This document shows, in pieces, positions 21,059 through 33,485 of a stretch of 64,000 nt of DNA. The stretch's first letter is position 1; the number at the start of each line of letters is the position of its first letter. The position numbers and the translations under genes were made by a program. Below the pieces are notes generated by a model. That model had not been told where the DNA came from. It saw only the letters and a list, made by a program, of their open reading frames with translations, and searched no databases. The stretch is from [Pseudomonas] carboxydohydrogena. Lineage in GTDB: Bacteria; Pseudomonadota; Alphaproteobacteria; Rhizobiales; Xanthobacteraceae. The stretch lies in contig NZ_CP113162.1 in NCBI RefSeq assembly GCF_029030725.1, positions 62,001 to 126,000 on the forward strand, given 5' to 3'.

Positions 21059-22693
21059 TCAAGCGGGAGCTATGTCGCGCGGCCGGTCGCTGGAAGAAGG
21101 GGTTGCGGCTCCGGAATGGCCGGAAACTTGACCAAGCGCATAACGCTTTTCACGGCGGCGCTGAACGGATGACGGTATCCTCAGAGCTTCCCGGTATTTC
21201 GCCACGGTGCGCCGGGCAATATCAACGCCCTCAGCGCGCAAGCGTTCCACCAGCGTGTCGTCTGACAGAATATCGTTCGGCTCCTCGGCATCGATCATCT
21301 GTTTGATGCGATGCCGCACGGATTCGGCCGAATGCGCCTCGCCGCCGTCGGCGGAAGCGATGGACGCAGTGAAGAAATATTTCAATTCGAAGATACCGCG
21401 ATTCGTCGCCATGTATTTGTTGGCGGTGACGCGCGACACCGTCGATTCGTGCATCTGGATCGCGTCCGCCACCGCCTTGAGGTTGAGCGGGCGCAAATGC
21501 GCAACGCCGCGCGTGAAGAAGCCATCCTGCTGGCGCACGATCTCGGTGGCCACTTTCAGGATGGTCCGCGCGCGCTGATCGAGCGCGCGCACCAGCCAGG
21601 TTGCGTTCTGCAAGCAATCGGCGAAATAGGACTTGTCCTCGTCCTTGCGCAGCGTCCTGGTGAGGCTCGCGTAATAGGACTGGTTGACGAGCACCTTGGG
21701 CAGCGTGTCGCTGTTGAGTTCGACGAGCCAGCCGCCGTCCGGCCCCGGCCGCACATAGACGTCGGGCACCACCGTTTGCGTCCGCCCGGTCGCGAATTTC
21801 AATCCGGGCTTGGGATCGAGATGACGGATCTCGCCGATCATGTCGGCGATGTCGTCGTCATCGACGCCGCAGATTTTTCGTAAAGCCGCGATCTCGCGCT
21901 TCGCCAGCAGATCGAGATGCTCGACCAGAGCGCGCATCGCCGGATCATATCGGTCGCGCTCGCGCAACTGGATCGCGAGGCACTCGCTCAGAGTCCGCGC
22001 GCAGATGCCCGGCGGATCGAACGTCTGCAACACCGCGAGCACATCATCGACGGCTTTCTGAGTGGTGCCGAGCTTGTCGGCGGCTTCGCCGAGATCCGGC
22101 GGCAGATAGCCCGCCTCATCGACGAGATCGATCAGGTACTGGCCGATCATGCGCTGCGCGGGATCGGTCAGCGCGACCGCGAGCTGTTCGGCCAGATGAT
22201 CCTGCAACGAGGTTTCGGCGGCGACGAAAGCCTCCAGATTATAGTCCTCGTCGCTGGAAGCGCCGCCGCCCCATTCGGTGTAGGAGGTCGGCGCGGCATC
22301 CTGCGCCGCGCGCGTCGCCGTCTCCGAAGGCTCCTCAGTGAAGACGTTGTCCATGCTGGTGTCGAAGGTCTGTTCGATCTCGGCGCGGCTGCCGAGTTCG
22401 CGATTCATCCAGTCGTCGGACGGCTCGCCGGGGCCGCGCGCAGGCTCGCTGCCCGGCTGGTCGTCCCCGCCATCGTCATTTCCGGAAAAATCCTGTTCCC
22501 CTGCCGCGCCTTCGCCGCGCACCGGCGCTTCTTCGTCGTTACGCTCCAGAAGCGGATTGCGCTCCAGCTCGCCCTCGACGAACGCCACCAGATCGAGATT
22601 GGACAATTGCAGCAGCTTGATCGCCTGCATCAACTGCGGCGTCATCACCAGTGCTTGCGACTGGCGAAATTCCAAGCGTTGCGTCAGCGCCAT
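21059..22693 (-). CDS. rpoN: RNA polymerase sigma-54 factor
   Basis: A 544-aa sigma-54. The N-terminal activator-interacting region is Gln-rich (MALTQRLEFRQSQALVMTPQLMQAIKLLQLSNLDL). An acidic linker, the core-binding domain and the C-terminal RpoN box (ARRTVAKYREALRIP) follow. The start at 22693 matches the usual N-terminus; the in-frame extension to 22732 is not family-like. It directs enhancer-dependent transcription of nitrogen and other genes. Confidence 0.97.
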   Translation of the reverse strand: MALTQRLEFRQSQALVMTPQLMQAIKLLQLSNLDLVAFVEGELERNPLLERNDEEAPVRGEGAAGEQDFSGNDDGGDDQPGSEPARGPGEPSDDWMNRELGSRAEIEQTFDTSMDNVFTEEPSETATRAAQDAAPTSYTEWGGGASSDEDYNLEAFVAAETSLQDHLAEQLAVALTDPAQRMIGQYLIDLVDEAGYLPPDLGEAADKLGTTQKAVDDVLAVLQTFDPPGICARTLSECLAIQLRERDRYDPAMRALVEHLDLLAKREIAALRKICGVDDDDIADMIGEIRHLDPKPGLKFATGRTQTVVPDVYVRPGPDGGWLVELNSDTLPKVLVNQSYYASLTRTLRKDEDKSYFADCLQNATWLVRALDQRARTILKVATEIVRQQDGFFTRGVAHLRPLNLKAVADAIQMHESTVSRVTANKYMATNRGIFELKYFFTASIASADGGEAHSAESVRHRIKQMIDAEEPNDILSDDTLVERLRAEGVDIARRTVAKYREALRIPSSVQRRREKRYALGQVSGHSGAATPSSSDRPRDIAPA

Positions 22694-22835
22694 TATGGCA
22701 TCCAGCCTGAAGAGTCGGGCCAATTGGTCCAATTCTTGCTTAGCTCTTTTAAATGCCCCTGTATATGACTTGACGGGACTGAGTTTTCGCCCGCAACGGG
22801 CGGCTGTGTCCTCCCGCCGGGCGGTACCGCCGGAA

Positions 22836-23966
22836 CTACAGGCGGAATTCCTCGCCGAGGTAGAGACGGCGCACGTCGGGATCGTTGACGATCTCCTCGG
22901 GCTGGCCCTCGGTCAGCACCTCGCCGGCATAGACGATGTAGGCGCGGTCGGTGAGGCCGAGCGTCTCGCGCACATTATGATCGGTGATCAAGACGCCGAT
23001 GCCGCGATTGGTGAGGTGGCGCACCAGCTGCTGGATGTCGCCGACCGCGATCGGGTCGATGCCCGCGAACGGCTCGTCGAGCAGCATGTAGTTCGGCTTG
23101 GTCGCCAGAGCGCGCGCGATCTCGACGCGGCGGCGCTCGCCGCCCGACAGCGCGATCGACGGCGACTTGCGCAGCCGCACGATGTTGAATTCCTCCAGCA
23201 GCGAATCCAGTTCGTATTCGCGCTTGCGCCGGTCGGGCTCGGCGACTTCCAGCACCGCGCGAATGTTGTCCTCGACCGAAAGTCCCCGGAAAATAGAGGC
23301 TTCCTGCGGCAGGTAGCCGATGCCGAGCCGCGCGCGCTGATACATCGGAAGATTCGTGACATCGTAGCCGTCGAGTTCGATGCGGCCCTTGTCGGCCTTG
23401 ATAAGGCCGGTGATCATGTAGAAGGCCGTGGTCTTGCCCGCGCCGTTCGGGCCCAGCAGGCCGACCGCCTCGCCACGACGCACATAGATGTTGATGCCGC
23501 GCACCACCTTGCGGGTGCCGAAACTTTTCTCGATGCCGTGCACGGCAAGATATCCGGCGCGCGGCTGCGAACGCTGCGCTGCGGCCCTACCCTGTTGCGG
23601 TGGCCTTTGCTGGGGCTGCCGTTGCTGCGCTTGTCGTGACTCTGGCTGTGGCGGGCGCCGCGCATCGCCGCGCGGGATCGGCGGCGACGTGCGCTCGAAG
23701 GATGTCACATCATCCTCCGTCAGCATGACCGCCATCTCGCTGTAGGAGGCCCATTGCTGCTGCTGTTCGGTCAACTGAAACGGCTGCCGCGATGCGGGCT
23801 GCGGCGCGGGATCGCTCTTCCCGCCCTTGAACATGTCGCCCATGCGGGCGCTGAACGAGGTGATGTCGCCCTTGATGTCACTTTTGATATCGCCTTTGGC
23901 GCGGCCAAAGCCCTGCTTGCCCCGCGAAGGGGCACGGCGGCGAAACATGCGCAGGAGATCCACCAT
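22836..23966 (-). CDS. lptB: LPS export ABC transporter ATP-binding protein with N-terminal extension
   Basis: A 376-aa protein whose residues from about 139 on form a standard LptB ATPase: Walker A GLLGPNGAGKTT (169-180), signature ALSGGERRR, Walker B NYMLLDEPFAGIDP, and switch TDHNVRETL. It powers LPS transport with LptFG. Residues 1-137 are an extra region: basic, then Gln/Pro/Arg-rich and probably disordered (QAQQRQPQQRPPQQG). The gene follows lptC-lptA on the same strand. Confidence 0.93.
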   Translation of the reverse strand: MVDLLRMFRRRAPSRGKQGFGRAKGDIKSDIKGDITSFSARMGDMFKGGKSDPAPQPASRQPFQLTEQQQQWASYSEMAVMLTEDDVTSFERTSPPIPRGDARRPPQPESRQAQQRQPQQRPPQQGRAAAQRSQPRAGYLAVHGIEKSFGTRKVVRGINIYVRRGEAVGLLGPNGAGKTTAFYMITGLIKADKGRIELDGYDVTNLPMYQRARLGIGYLPQEASIFRGLSVEDNIRAVLEVAEPDRRKREYELDSLLEEFNIVRLRKSPSIALSGGERRRVEIARALATKPNYMLLDEPFAGIDPIAVGDIQQLVRHLTNRGIGVLITDHNVRETLGLTDRAYIVYAGEVLTEGQPEEIVNDPDVRRLYLGEEFRL

Positions 23967-24106
23967 CCGCTCGATCGGCCTTTCAAAGACTGGCTTGTTT
24001 CAAAGCCTGGCTTGCCAGCTTGCGACCCCGCGGCGTGAGAGGCGCGCCGGCACCCCGCCTGTCAGAATCCGTCCCCGCCCTTTGATATAGGCTCGCGGGC
24101 CAAGGT

Positions 24107-24871
24107 TCAACCGCGCGATCCCGAACGGCCTTGCAAGTTATTGAGTTTCATCGGTTTTCCGGGAGCGCGCGAGGACGGCGCGTTCTCCGTCTTGGGACTT
24201 GAGCCGGGCACGAGGCTGAGCCCGCCGCCATTCTTGTTAGGCGAAGTGGAATTGAACAGGCCGGAGACGCCGCGCCCGCCGCTGGATTCGACGCGCGAGA
24301 CGCCGGTCGTCATATCCACCACCAGCCGGTCGCCCTTCAGCACGTTCTTGTCCTTGGTCAGCACCACGCCGCCGGTCATCGTCACGGTGTTGGTCTTCAT
24401 GTCGAAGATGCCGGTCTCGCCGGTCACGGTCTGATCGTTCTGCGTGACGACGACGCCGCCGCGCGCTTCCAGCCGCCGCACGCTCGAATTGCCGCCCGGC
24501 CCCGGCTGCGCCGTCTTCATGCCCGGCTTCGCCCCCGCCTTGTCCTGATCGTAGAACACCACGAGCGTCTTCGAGCGCATCGTGGTGTCGCCCTGCACGA
24601 CTTTCACATTGCCGGAGAAGGTCGCGATCTTGTCCTTGTCGCGCACCTCGAGCGAGAGCGCATCGATCTGGATCGGCTGGCCGCGATTCTTCGAGAAGCC
24701 CTGCACCGCGTTCGGCACGCCGGACACCGTGCTGGTCTGCGCCTGCGCGGCGGACACACACACCGCGAACGCCGAGAAAACAGCAATGAACACGGACAGG
24801 CCCAGCGCCGCGCGGCGGCACACCGCGCGCGCCTTCCGGCCGCCTGACAGATTGTGTCCCGTTACTCGCAT
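24107..24871 (-). CDS. lptA: LPS-transport periplasmic protein LptA
   Basis: A 254-aa OstA-like protein that bridges the inner and outer membranes for LPS. A signal sequence (ALGLSVFIAVFSAFAVCVSAAQAQ) precedes the beta-jellyroll repeats (PIQIDALSLEVRDKDKIATFSGNVKVVQGDTTMRSKTL..., FDMKTNTVTMTGGVVLTKDKNVLKGDRLVVDM). The C-terminus is Ser/Pro/Gly-rich. I start at the ATG at 24871 (GGATATGGAT upstream), 31 bp after the lptC stop. The alternative ATG at 24925 overlaps lptC and lacks a ribosome-binding site. Confidence 0.88.
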   Translation of the reverse strand: MRVTGHNLSGGRKARAVCRRAALGLSVFIAVFSAFAVCVSAAQAQTSTVSGVPNAVQGFSKNRGQPIQIDALSLEVRDKDKIATFSGNVKVVQGDTTMRSKTLVVFYDQDKAGAKPGMKTAQPGPGGNSSVRRLEARGGVVVTQNDQTVTGETGIFDMKTNTVTMTGGVVLTKDKNVLKGDRLVVDMTTGVSRVESSGGRGVSGLFNSTSPNKNGGGLSLVPGSSPKTENAPSSRAPGKPMKLNNLQGRSGSRG

Positions 24872-24902
24872 CGTGCATCCATATCCGATTTCAATCGCCG
24901 CC

Positions 24903-25607
24903 TCATTGGGATTCCGCAGGTGCATCGGCGGGCGCGCCCCCCGCCGTGGCGGCGGCATTGGTCTTGTCCGCGGGCGGATCGAGCAGCATCGTCACGCCGC
25001 CGCCGAACACCGCCGACGCGCCGTGATCGGTGATGCGCAAATTCTGCGAGTTCAGCGTGCCGTTGGTGAACTTTACCGCCACCGGCTGGTCCGAGCTGAT
25101 GATGCCGGTCGCGAGATCGACGCGCGCCTGCGTGAGCTTCGCCTCAGAACCGCTGGTTGTCTGCAAGAGAATGTCGTTGGCGAGATCGAGCAGTTGCGTC
25201 TTGGTGTCGAAATGGCCGTTCTGCGCGTCCACCCGCAGCGTCGACTTGTCCTGCATCTCCACCTGCGCGCGGATGCTGAGCATGTCCACCTTGGTCGGGT
25301 CGGTGACATCCTGCGTCGCGGCCTTCGCCCACACTTCATAGGGCCGCCGGTCGGGCAGATAGCCCGCGAGATGCGGCGCATCCATCGTGATCTTGGTACC
25401 CGAGACCGACAGCTTGCTGAGATCGATCGGCAGTTTTTTAAGGAAGCGGAACGGATTGAACACCGACGCGCCGACGATGAGCGCCAGCGACAGGATCACC
25501 ACCGCAGGCACGGCGCGGCGCAGCCAGCGCACGCGGCGGCTGTGGCGCGCGGCGCGCACGAAGCGGGGATCGTTTCCCTGATATGCCGGCGTCTGTGTGG
25601 CCACCAT
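24903..25607 (-). CDS. lptC: LPS export system protein LptC
   Basis: A 234-aa bitopic protein with a basic N-terminus, one membrane helix (VPAVVILSLALIVGASVF, about residues 33-50) and a periplasmic OstA-like fold (ISSDQPVAVKFTNGTLNSQNLRITDHGASAVFGGGVTMLL). It hands LPS from LptBFG to LptA. It is the first gene of lptC-lptA-lptB. Confidence 0.92.
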   Translation of the reverse strand: MVATQTPAYQGNDPRFVRAARHSRRVRWLRRAVPAVVILSLALIVGASVFNPFRFLKKLPIDLSKLSVSGTKITMDAPHLAGYLPDRRPYEVWAKAATQDVTDPTKVDMLSIRAQVEMQDKSTLRVDAQNGHFDTKTQLLDLANDILLQTTSGSEAKLTQARVDLATGIISSDQPVAVKFTNGTLNSQNLRITDHGASAVFGGGVTMLLDPPADKTNAAATAGGAPADAPAESQ

Positions 25608-25722
25608 GGTTCCCGGGTTACGCTATCAGGTTTACGCGCTATCGCGACAATATAAGGGCCGCGAACGGCCGCGCAGGGCCCCTGCCTTTCGGGCATCGCG
25701 GCTTTCGGACAATGCGCGCTCT

Positions 25723-26337
25723 TTACGAATGCGCGAAAATATCGGTTTCTTCCCAGCCTTGCAGATCAAGCCTCGCGCGTGTCGGCAGGAATTCAAAGCA
25801 GGCTTTCGCCAGAGGTTCGCGATTCTCGCGCGCGAGCATGGCGTCGAGCTTGTCGCGCAGCGCATGCAGATGCAGCACGTCGGAAGCGGCGTAGGTCAGT
25901 TGCGCTTCCGACAATGACGCAGCGCCCCAGTCGCTGGACTGCTGCTGCTTGGAAATCTCCACGCCGAGCATCTCGCGCACCAGATCCTTCAGGCCGTGCC
26001 GGTCGGTATAGGTGCGCACCAGCTTCGAGGCGATCTTGGTGCAATAGACCGGCTGCGCCATCACGCCGAAGGCATGGTACAGCACGGCGATGTCGAACCG
26101 GGCGAAATGAAACAGCTTGGTGATCGCGGGATCGCCGAGCAGCTTCTTCAGGTTGGGGGCGTCGGTGTGGCCCGCCGGAATCTGCACGACATCGGCGCTG
26201 CCGTCGCCGTTCGAAAGCTGCACCACGCACAGCCGGTCGCGATGCGGGTTGAGACCGAGGGTTTCGGTGTCGATCGCGACGGAGTCCGTGTAGCGCGAAA
26301 GGTCTGGCAGGTCGCCGCGGTGCAGCCGGATGGTCAT
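25723..26337 (-). CDS. rnd: Ribonuclease D-like 3'-5' exonuclease
   Basis: A 204-aa DEDDy exonuclease with exo I in VAIDTETLGLNP, exo II in KLFHFARFDIAVL, and exo III in LTYAASDVLHLHALRDKL, which includes the Tyr-x3-Asp. The HRDC domains of E. coli RNase D are absent, as in the short alphaproteobacterial form. It probably trims tRNA or other RNA 3' ends. The start MTIRLHRGDLPDLSRY at 26337 is preferred over an in-frame extension from 26412. It is the gene just upstream of lptC. Confidence 0.9.
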   Translation of the reverse strand: MTIRLHRGDLPDLSRYTDSVAIDTETLGLNPHRDRLCVVQLSNGDGSADVVQIPAGHTDAPNLKKLLGDPAITKLFHFARFDIAVLYHAFGVMAQPVYCTKIASKLVRTYTDRHGLKDLVREMLGVEISKQQQSSDWGAASLSEAQLTYAASDVLHLHALRDKLDAMLARENREPLAKACFEFLPTRARLDLQGWEETDIFAHS

Positions 26338-26635
26338 GTTGCGTGTTCCGAATCGAATGGTTGGCAAACTAGCCTGCCAACCCTGAAAAATCCTGAAGCT
26401 GAAAAATCCCAACTGGCGGCAGAAAGCAAATTTTTAGCGGATTTCATGCAAGTTTTTAAAAAACAAATAAAAATCAATGGCTTGATATTTTGTGCGCCCG
26501 CAATTTTGTTTGCCGGCGCGCCCCCACCTCCCGCCTGTGGCCTTAATCTTTGTTTGTTCTGGAACCCATCCCGCCGCTCTCCGGTTTGTCGTGCGGGATG
26601 AGTTTGCGATCACGCACCAAAGTGAGGGTGGCGGC
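26338..26635. other. Intergenic region between rnd and glgP
   Basis: A divergent promoter region of 298 bp. The middle (26440-26490) is unusually AT-rich for this genome, with A- and T-runs, and could carry promoters for either gene. I see no convincing gene. A GTG at 26591 could be an alternative glgP start. Confidence 0.4.
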
Positions 26636-29116
<2,481 letters not shown>

Positions 29117-29173
29117 AGAGCAAACACTCAGCTCACCGTCCCCAAGGCTTCCCTTCAACCCGCCGATCTTCGC

Positions 29174-30862
29174 TCAAGCCACCCGCACGGCGCTGATGAA
29201 GTTCACGACCTCTGATTTCAGCCGGCCGGAGTCCTGCGCCAGGGATTGCGCCGCGGCGAGAACCTGCGACGAGGCCGATCCGGTCGCGATCGCGCCACGC
29301 TGGACCTCCGTGACGTTGGACGACACCTGCTGCGTGCCTTCCGCCGCGTGCTGCACGTTGCGCGCGATCTCCTGCGTCGCCGCACCCTGTTCTTCGACAG
29401 CCGCCGCAATCGCCGACGAGATTTCGGACAGCCGTTCGATCGTGCGTCCGATCACCCTGATCGCCCCGACCGACTGCTGCGTCGCGGCTTGAATCCCCGA
29501 GATCTGCTGATCGATTTCGCCGGTTGCCTTGGCCGTTTGCTCGGCCAAAGCCTTCACCTCGGCGGCCACGACGGCAAACCCCCGTCCGGCCTCACCCGCC
29601 CGCGCCGCTTCGATAGTGGCGTTCAGCGCCAGCAGATTGGTCTGGCCTGCGATCGTATTGATCAACTCGATCACATCGCCGATTCGGGTTGCGGCCTTGG
29701 AGAGCTCGCCGACATGCTCATCCGTCAGGTGCGCCTGGGCAACGGCTTCCTTCGCAATTTCTGCGGATTCCTGAACCTGACGGCTGATCTCGGAAACCGA
29801 AGACGACAACTCCTCGGTCGCCGAAGCCACCGACTGGACATTGGCCGAAGCCTCTTCCGACGCCGAGGTCACAAACGTGGCAAGTTCACGCGAACGATCT
29901 GCCGTCCGCGTCAGGCTGTCGGCGGAAGCCTCCAGCCCGCACGATGCTTCGGAAACAGTTTCCACGATTTCACCGATCGCTGCCTCGAACTGCGTGGTCA
30001 ATGCCTCAAGACGTTTGGCGCGCTCGATCTTCCCTTGGGCATCACGGGCGGCTGCCTCGTCCGCCGCTTTCTTGGCGATCAACGCATCCTTGAAAATCTG
30101 CAACGCCACCGCCATCGATCCGATTTCCGTCTTTTCTCCGCCCTGTGGAATTTCGGCTGTCAGATCACCGCGACCAAGCGCCCGCATCGGGCGGACAATC
30201 GAGCCGATGGAAGATGAAATGTCGCGAATAAACAGAAAGCCCGCGATGGCGGCCAGAAGGATAGCCATCACAAGGACGGAGCAAACGATCCTGAAAGCCC
30301 AAAGGTGGCCCTCTTCTGCGTTTCTCGTTTCTGCTTTCGCGCCGTTATCATTGATCTCGATGGCTTTCGTCAGATACCCGTCCGATTCGTTCGCCACCGG
30401 ACGAACCGTCTTGATGAAAAGGTCTCTGGCCTGCTGAGCGGAGGCAGCATCGCCCTTTCGGGACAGCGCCAAAACGGCATCGGTCTCCTCGACATATTTT
30501 GTCCAGGCGCGCGACCAGTCGTTGAACAGCTCGCGCTCCTGCGGCGAAGACACCAGCGCCACGTAAGAATCGCGCGTCTGCGCGATTAACGCGAGGGTCT
30601 TTTTCATAACCTTGTCGAGAGTGGCGCGCTCCTTGTCATTATCAGCCATCATGTAGGCCCGGAGCTGCGCGCGGTTCAAATTGATTGCAGAGCGCAATTC
30701 GCCGAGATGACGAACGCTTGGCAGCCAGACCCTGGTAATGTTCGCCGTATGACCGCTCAGAACCTGAACGCTATGAAGTGCGATAGCTCCAAGCCCCGCC
30801 ATCGACAGAAGAAGCAGAGCAATGACGGCGATCAATTTTGACCGGATCGAGATGTTTGGCAT
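29174..30862 (-). CDS. Methyl-accepting chemotaxis protein
   Basis: A 562-aa chemoreceptor. It has a first membrane helix ([20 protein letters not shown]), a periplasmic four-helix-bundle sensor with no obvious extra domain, and a second helix ([20 protein letters not shown]). A HAMP domain ([18 protein letters not shown]) and the signalling hairpin with its tip ([40 protein letters not shown]) follow. The ligand cannot be told. The start [10 protein letters not shown] at 30862 fits a membrane insertion signal; the longer frame to 30913 adds a polar stretch. Confidence 0.93.
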   Translation of the reverse strand: MPNISIRSKLIAVIALLLLSMAGLGAIALHSVQVLSGHTANITRVWLPSVRHLGELRSAINLNRAQLRAYMMADNDKERATLDKVMKKTLALIAQTRDSYVALVSSPQERELFNDWSRAWTKYVEETDAVLALSRKGDAASAQQARDLFIKTVRPVANESDGYLTKAIEINDNGAKAETRNAEEGHLWAFRIVCSVLVMAILLAAIAGFLFIRDISSSIGSIVRPMRALGRGDLTAEIPQGGEKTEIGSMAVALQIFKDALIAKKAADEAAARDAQGKIERAKRLEALTTQFEAAIGEIVETVSEASCGLEASADSLTRTADRSRELATFVTSASEEASANVQSVASATEELSSSVSEISRQVQESAEIAKEAVAQAHLTDEHVGELSKAATRIGDVIELINTIAGQTNLLALNATIEAARAGEAGRGFAVVAAEVKALAEQTAKATGEIDQQISGIQAATQQSVGAIRVIGRTIERLSEISSAIAAAVEEQGAATQEIARNVQHAAEGTQQVSSNVTEVQRGAIATGSASSQVLAAAQSLAQDSGRLKSEVVNFISAVRVA

Positions 30863-31061
30863 GAATGACCCATGAATCGATGATCCTTGCCGAAGACAAG
30901 GCTCGACAGACAAGCGATGGACGCTCGTCCTGTTTAACGGACCATTTCTCGAAAAAGAGTTAAATTAGGTAATTCTAATATAATAAGCGGCCAGCATGGA
31001 TCGGGCCGCTTTCAAACGATCTCGATGAGCCAGCATATGAAACGCAAGCCGCACGCCACGA

Positions 31062-31472
31062 TTAGCGCCAGAGCCCGTACGATGCCCACTTGGTTTCGGG
31101 AATCGGCCCGCCGATCTTGTAGCTGAACGACAGCACCTTGTAGTGGTCCGGCGATCCCTTGCAAGTGAAGGAGTAAGCGTACCACTTGCCCTTGCTGCGA
31201 AAGGCGCCGCCATTGCCCTTCACCGTGTCGCCGACGTGGCGCGGCGTGCTCAGCACGTCGCTCTTGGCGCGGTCGGGATGGTAGGGGGTGGGATCGCGGT
31301 CGATCCGGTTCATCGCCTCGATGTCGCAGACCTGTTCGAGTCTGGTCTCGGGATCGAGCCGCTTCAGGCTGTTGTAAAACCGGGCATCGACGGCGGCAGC
31401 CGGAGCAACCCGGAGCGCGGGCACGGCGGCCACAACTATAAGCGCGTATTTCAAAGCCACTCTCAAAGCCAC
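31062..31472 (-). CDS. DUF930 domain exported protein
   Basis: A 136-aa protein with a signal-like N-terminus (YALIVVAAVPALRVAPAAA) and the DUF930 pattern DARFYNSLKRLDPETRLEQVCDIEAMNRI ... GGAFRSKGKWYAYSFTCKGSPDHYKVLSFSYKIG. The two cysteines may form a disulfide in the periplasm. The function is unknown. The start is ambiguous among the GTG at 31472, a TTG at 31466 (best spaced from AGGAG) and a GTG at 31460. Confidence 0.78.
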   Translation of the reverse strand: MALRVALKYALIVVAAVPALRVAPAAAVDARFYNSLKRLDPETRLEQVCDIEAMNRIDRDPTPYHPDRAKSDVLSTPRHVGDTVKGNGGAFRSKGKWYAYSFTCKGSPDHYKVLSFSYKIGGPIPETKWASYGLWR

Positions 31473-31604
31473 TCCTGGAAGATTCTCTTACAGTAATGTG
31501 CTTGCCGAAACGGGCGCACCCAACGACACGCGTTGAGACGGCCCGCGATCAGCGGCGGTGAGGCTCTGTACCCGCTGAACAGAATCTCCGCAACCCCGGC
31601 CGGT

Positions 31605-32813
31605 TCACCAATGAGAGAGCCATTGCCCGGCCGCACCGCACAGAACCACCACAAGCCACGGCGGCGCCTTCCATACGAACAGCAGCACGAACGCGCCCAA
31701 CCCGAGCGCGTAGTCATAGCTGTTGGTGATGCCCGCGGTCCAAACCGGATCGTAGAACGCGGCGAGCAGCAATCCGACCACCGCCGCGTTCACGCCCGCC
31801 AGCACGGCTTGCGCCGCCGGTTTTCTTCGCAGCGCATCCCAGAACGGCAGCACGCCGATCACCAGCAGAAACGACGGCAGAAAGATGCCGACAAGACAAA
31901 CGGCCGCGATGGTCCATCCACCCATGACCGCGCCGAGATAGGCGGCGAACGTGAACAGCGGACCCGGAACGGCCTGCGCGGCGCCGTAGCCCGCAAGGAA
32001 ATTGTCGCTGCTCACAAAGGCCGGGACGACTTCCGCCTTGAGCAGCGGCAGAACGACATGGCCGCCGCCGAACACCAGCGATCCGACGCGATAAAAGATG
32101 TCGAACAGTTTCAGTGACAGACTGTCGGTTGCCGCCGCGGCGAGAGGCAGACCCGCCAGCAAAACGGCGAACGCAACAAGCATCGCGACGCCAGCCCCGC
32201 GGCTGATCGGAAGCGGCAGCACGGCCTGATCGGCGGACGGTTTTCCCTCGATGCAAAACCAGCCGACACATCCGCCGAGCACGATGCCCGCGATCTGCCC
32301 CCACGCCGAGGGCAGCATGAGCGCCACCGCCATCGCGGCAATCGCAAACGTCACCCGGAGACGATCCGGCGTCAGCGTTCTGGCCATGCCGAGAATGGCC
32401 AGCGCCACGACGGCGACGGCGGCAACCTTCAACCCGTGCAGCCATCCGCCGCCGAAATGATTTTCAAAGACCGCGAGGCCATAAGCAAAGAGAACAAGTG
32501 CCAGTGCGGACGGCAGCGTGAATGCGGCCCACGCCGCGAGCGCACCGGGATAGCCGCCACGCAACAGGCCGATCGCGATTCCGACCTGGCTCGATGCAGG
32601 ACCGGGAAGAAACTGACAAAGCGCCACGAGGTCGGCGTAGCTTTCCTCGCTCAGCCATTTCCGCCGCTCGACGAACTCGGATCGGAAATAGCCGAGATGC
32701 GCGACCGGCCCGCCAAACGAGGTGAGCCCCAGTTTCAGGAAAACTGAAAATATTTCGGCAGGATTGCTTCCGACCGCGCGACCGTTCATTGCCCTCTGCC
32801 CGCCCGCATGCAT
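31605..32813 (-). CDS. chrA: Chromate transporter ChrA
   Basis: A 402-aa two-domain CHR transporter that exports chromate. The N-half signature is FLKLGLTSFGGPVAHLGYFRSEFVERRKWLSEESYADLVALCQFLPGPASSQ. The C-half copy is IFYRVGSLVFGGGHVVLPLLKAEVVP and AQAVPGPLFTFAAYLGAVMGG. About ten membrane helices are predicted. The start is the ATG at 32813 (AGAGG site). It is the last gene before the metal island and may be part of it. Confidence 0.94.
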   Translation of the reverse strand: MHAGGQRAMNGRAVGSNPAEIFSVFLKLGLTSFGGPVAHLGYFRSEFVERRKWLSEESYADLVALCQFLPGPASSQVGIAIGLLRGGYPGALAAWAAFTLPSALALVLFAYGLAVFENHFGGGWLHGLKVAAVAVVALAILGMARTLTPDRLRVTFAIAAMAVALMLPSAWGQIAGIVLGGCVGWFCIEGKPSADQAVLPLPISRGAGVAMLVAFAVLLAGLPLAAAATDSLSLKLFDIFYRVGSLVFGGGHVVLPLLKAEVVPAFVSSDNFLAGYGAAQAVPGPLFTFAAYLGAVMGGWTIAAVCLVGIFLPSFLLVIGVLPFWDALRRKPAAQAVLAGVNAAVVGLLLAAFYDPVWTAGITNSYDYALGLGAFVLLFVWKAPPWLVVVLCGAAGQWLSHW

Positions 32814-33160
32814 CACCTGCCTCTCACCTTACAGGCATCAGGCAGGCCGCCAGCCCGGCGATTTCATGTTTTGGCGCAAGATTTGTGGAAGCCGCATCGT
32901 GTATACCGCAAGACGGCGGAACAATCCCCGCGACGAGGGGAGATCAGCGATAGCCGCATGATCTAAAAATGGTGCCCAGGAAAGGATTGGCGACTCCTGA
33001 GCATTCATCTAGCAAAATCAGTAGGTTATTAGGGCCCCACTGCACTCCTTTGTACCACTAAATTGTCCCGAATCAACCCTCCAAAAAATCCGTGGGCCCT
33101 AGCCGCAATCGCTCCGAAAGCAACGGCGACTGCCTGCGAACACGAGCATTCACAGTCCTT
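32814..33160. other. Gene-free stretch at the left end of the island
   Basis: No convincing gene is seen. The stretch changes from GC-rich to mixed composition near 32960-33070 (TCTAGCAAAATCAGTAGG, an AT-rich block). The left boundary of the metal-resistance island may fall here, but I found no integrase, insertion-sequence end or obvious direct repeat of the right end. Confidence 0.35.
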
Positions 33161-33295
33161 TCACCGATCTCCTCCTTTGTTCGACGAACGCAGATATTTG
33201 ACCAGCGCGGCCACCACAAGCAGCAGGACAACAACAACCAATAATCCAATGAGACCCATTCCCCACATCATGCCTGGCACCATGTCGTGCATCAT
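33161..33295 (-). CDS. Tiny Met-rich single-pass membrane protein (44 aa)
   Basis: This ORF has an excellent GAGGTGA ribosome-binding site 5 bp before the ATG. The protein opens MMHDMVPGMMWGMG (six Met in 14 residues), continues with one hydrophobic helix (LIGLLVVVVLLLVVAALVKYL) and ends in a short basic tail. The Met/His N-terminus facing the periplasm could bind Cu(I). Comparable short MMWGMG-type membrane proteins are common beside copper genes. The function is unknown. Confidence 0.7.
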   Translation of the reverse strand: MMHDMVPGMMWGMGLIGLLVVVVLLLVVAALVKYLRSSNKGGDR

Positions 33296-33485
33296 GGTTC
33301 ACCTCATTTCGTCGGGCTTCGGAATGCGCCCCCGTTTCGAGCACGTCCATCATGATGAGCTTCGGCAAACATCAAGCCGCACAAGTTGACGTTGCCGTTG
33401 AGCGTTGCGACCGACCGATCGCCGTCCCTCATAAAACGTCCATGATGGGCTTCATCTGCACCGACAATGACAACTAGAAGTCAAT

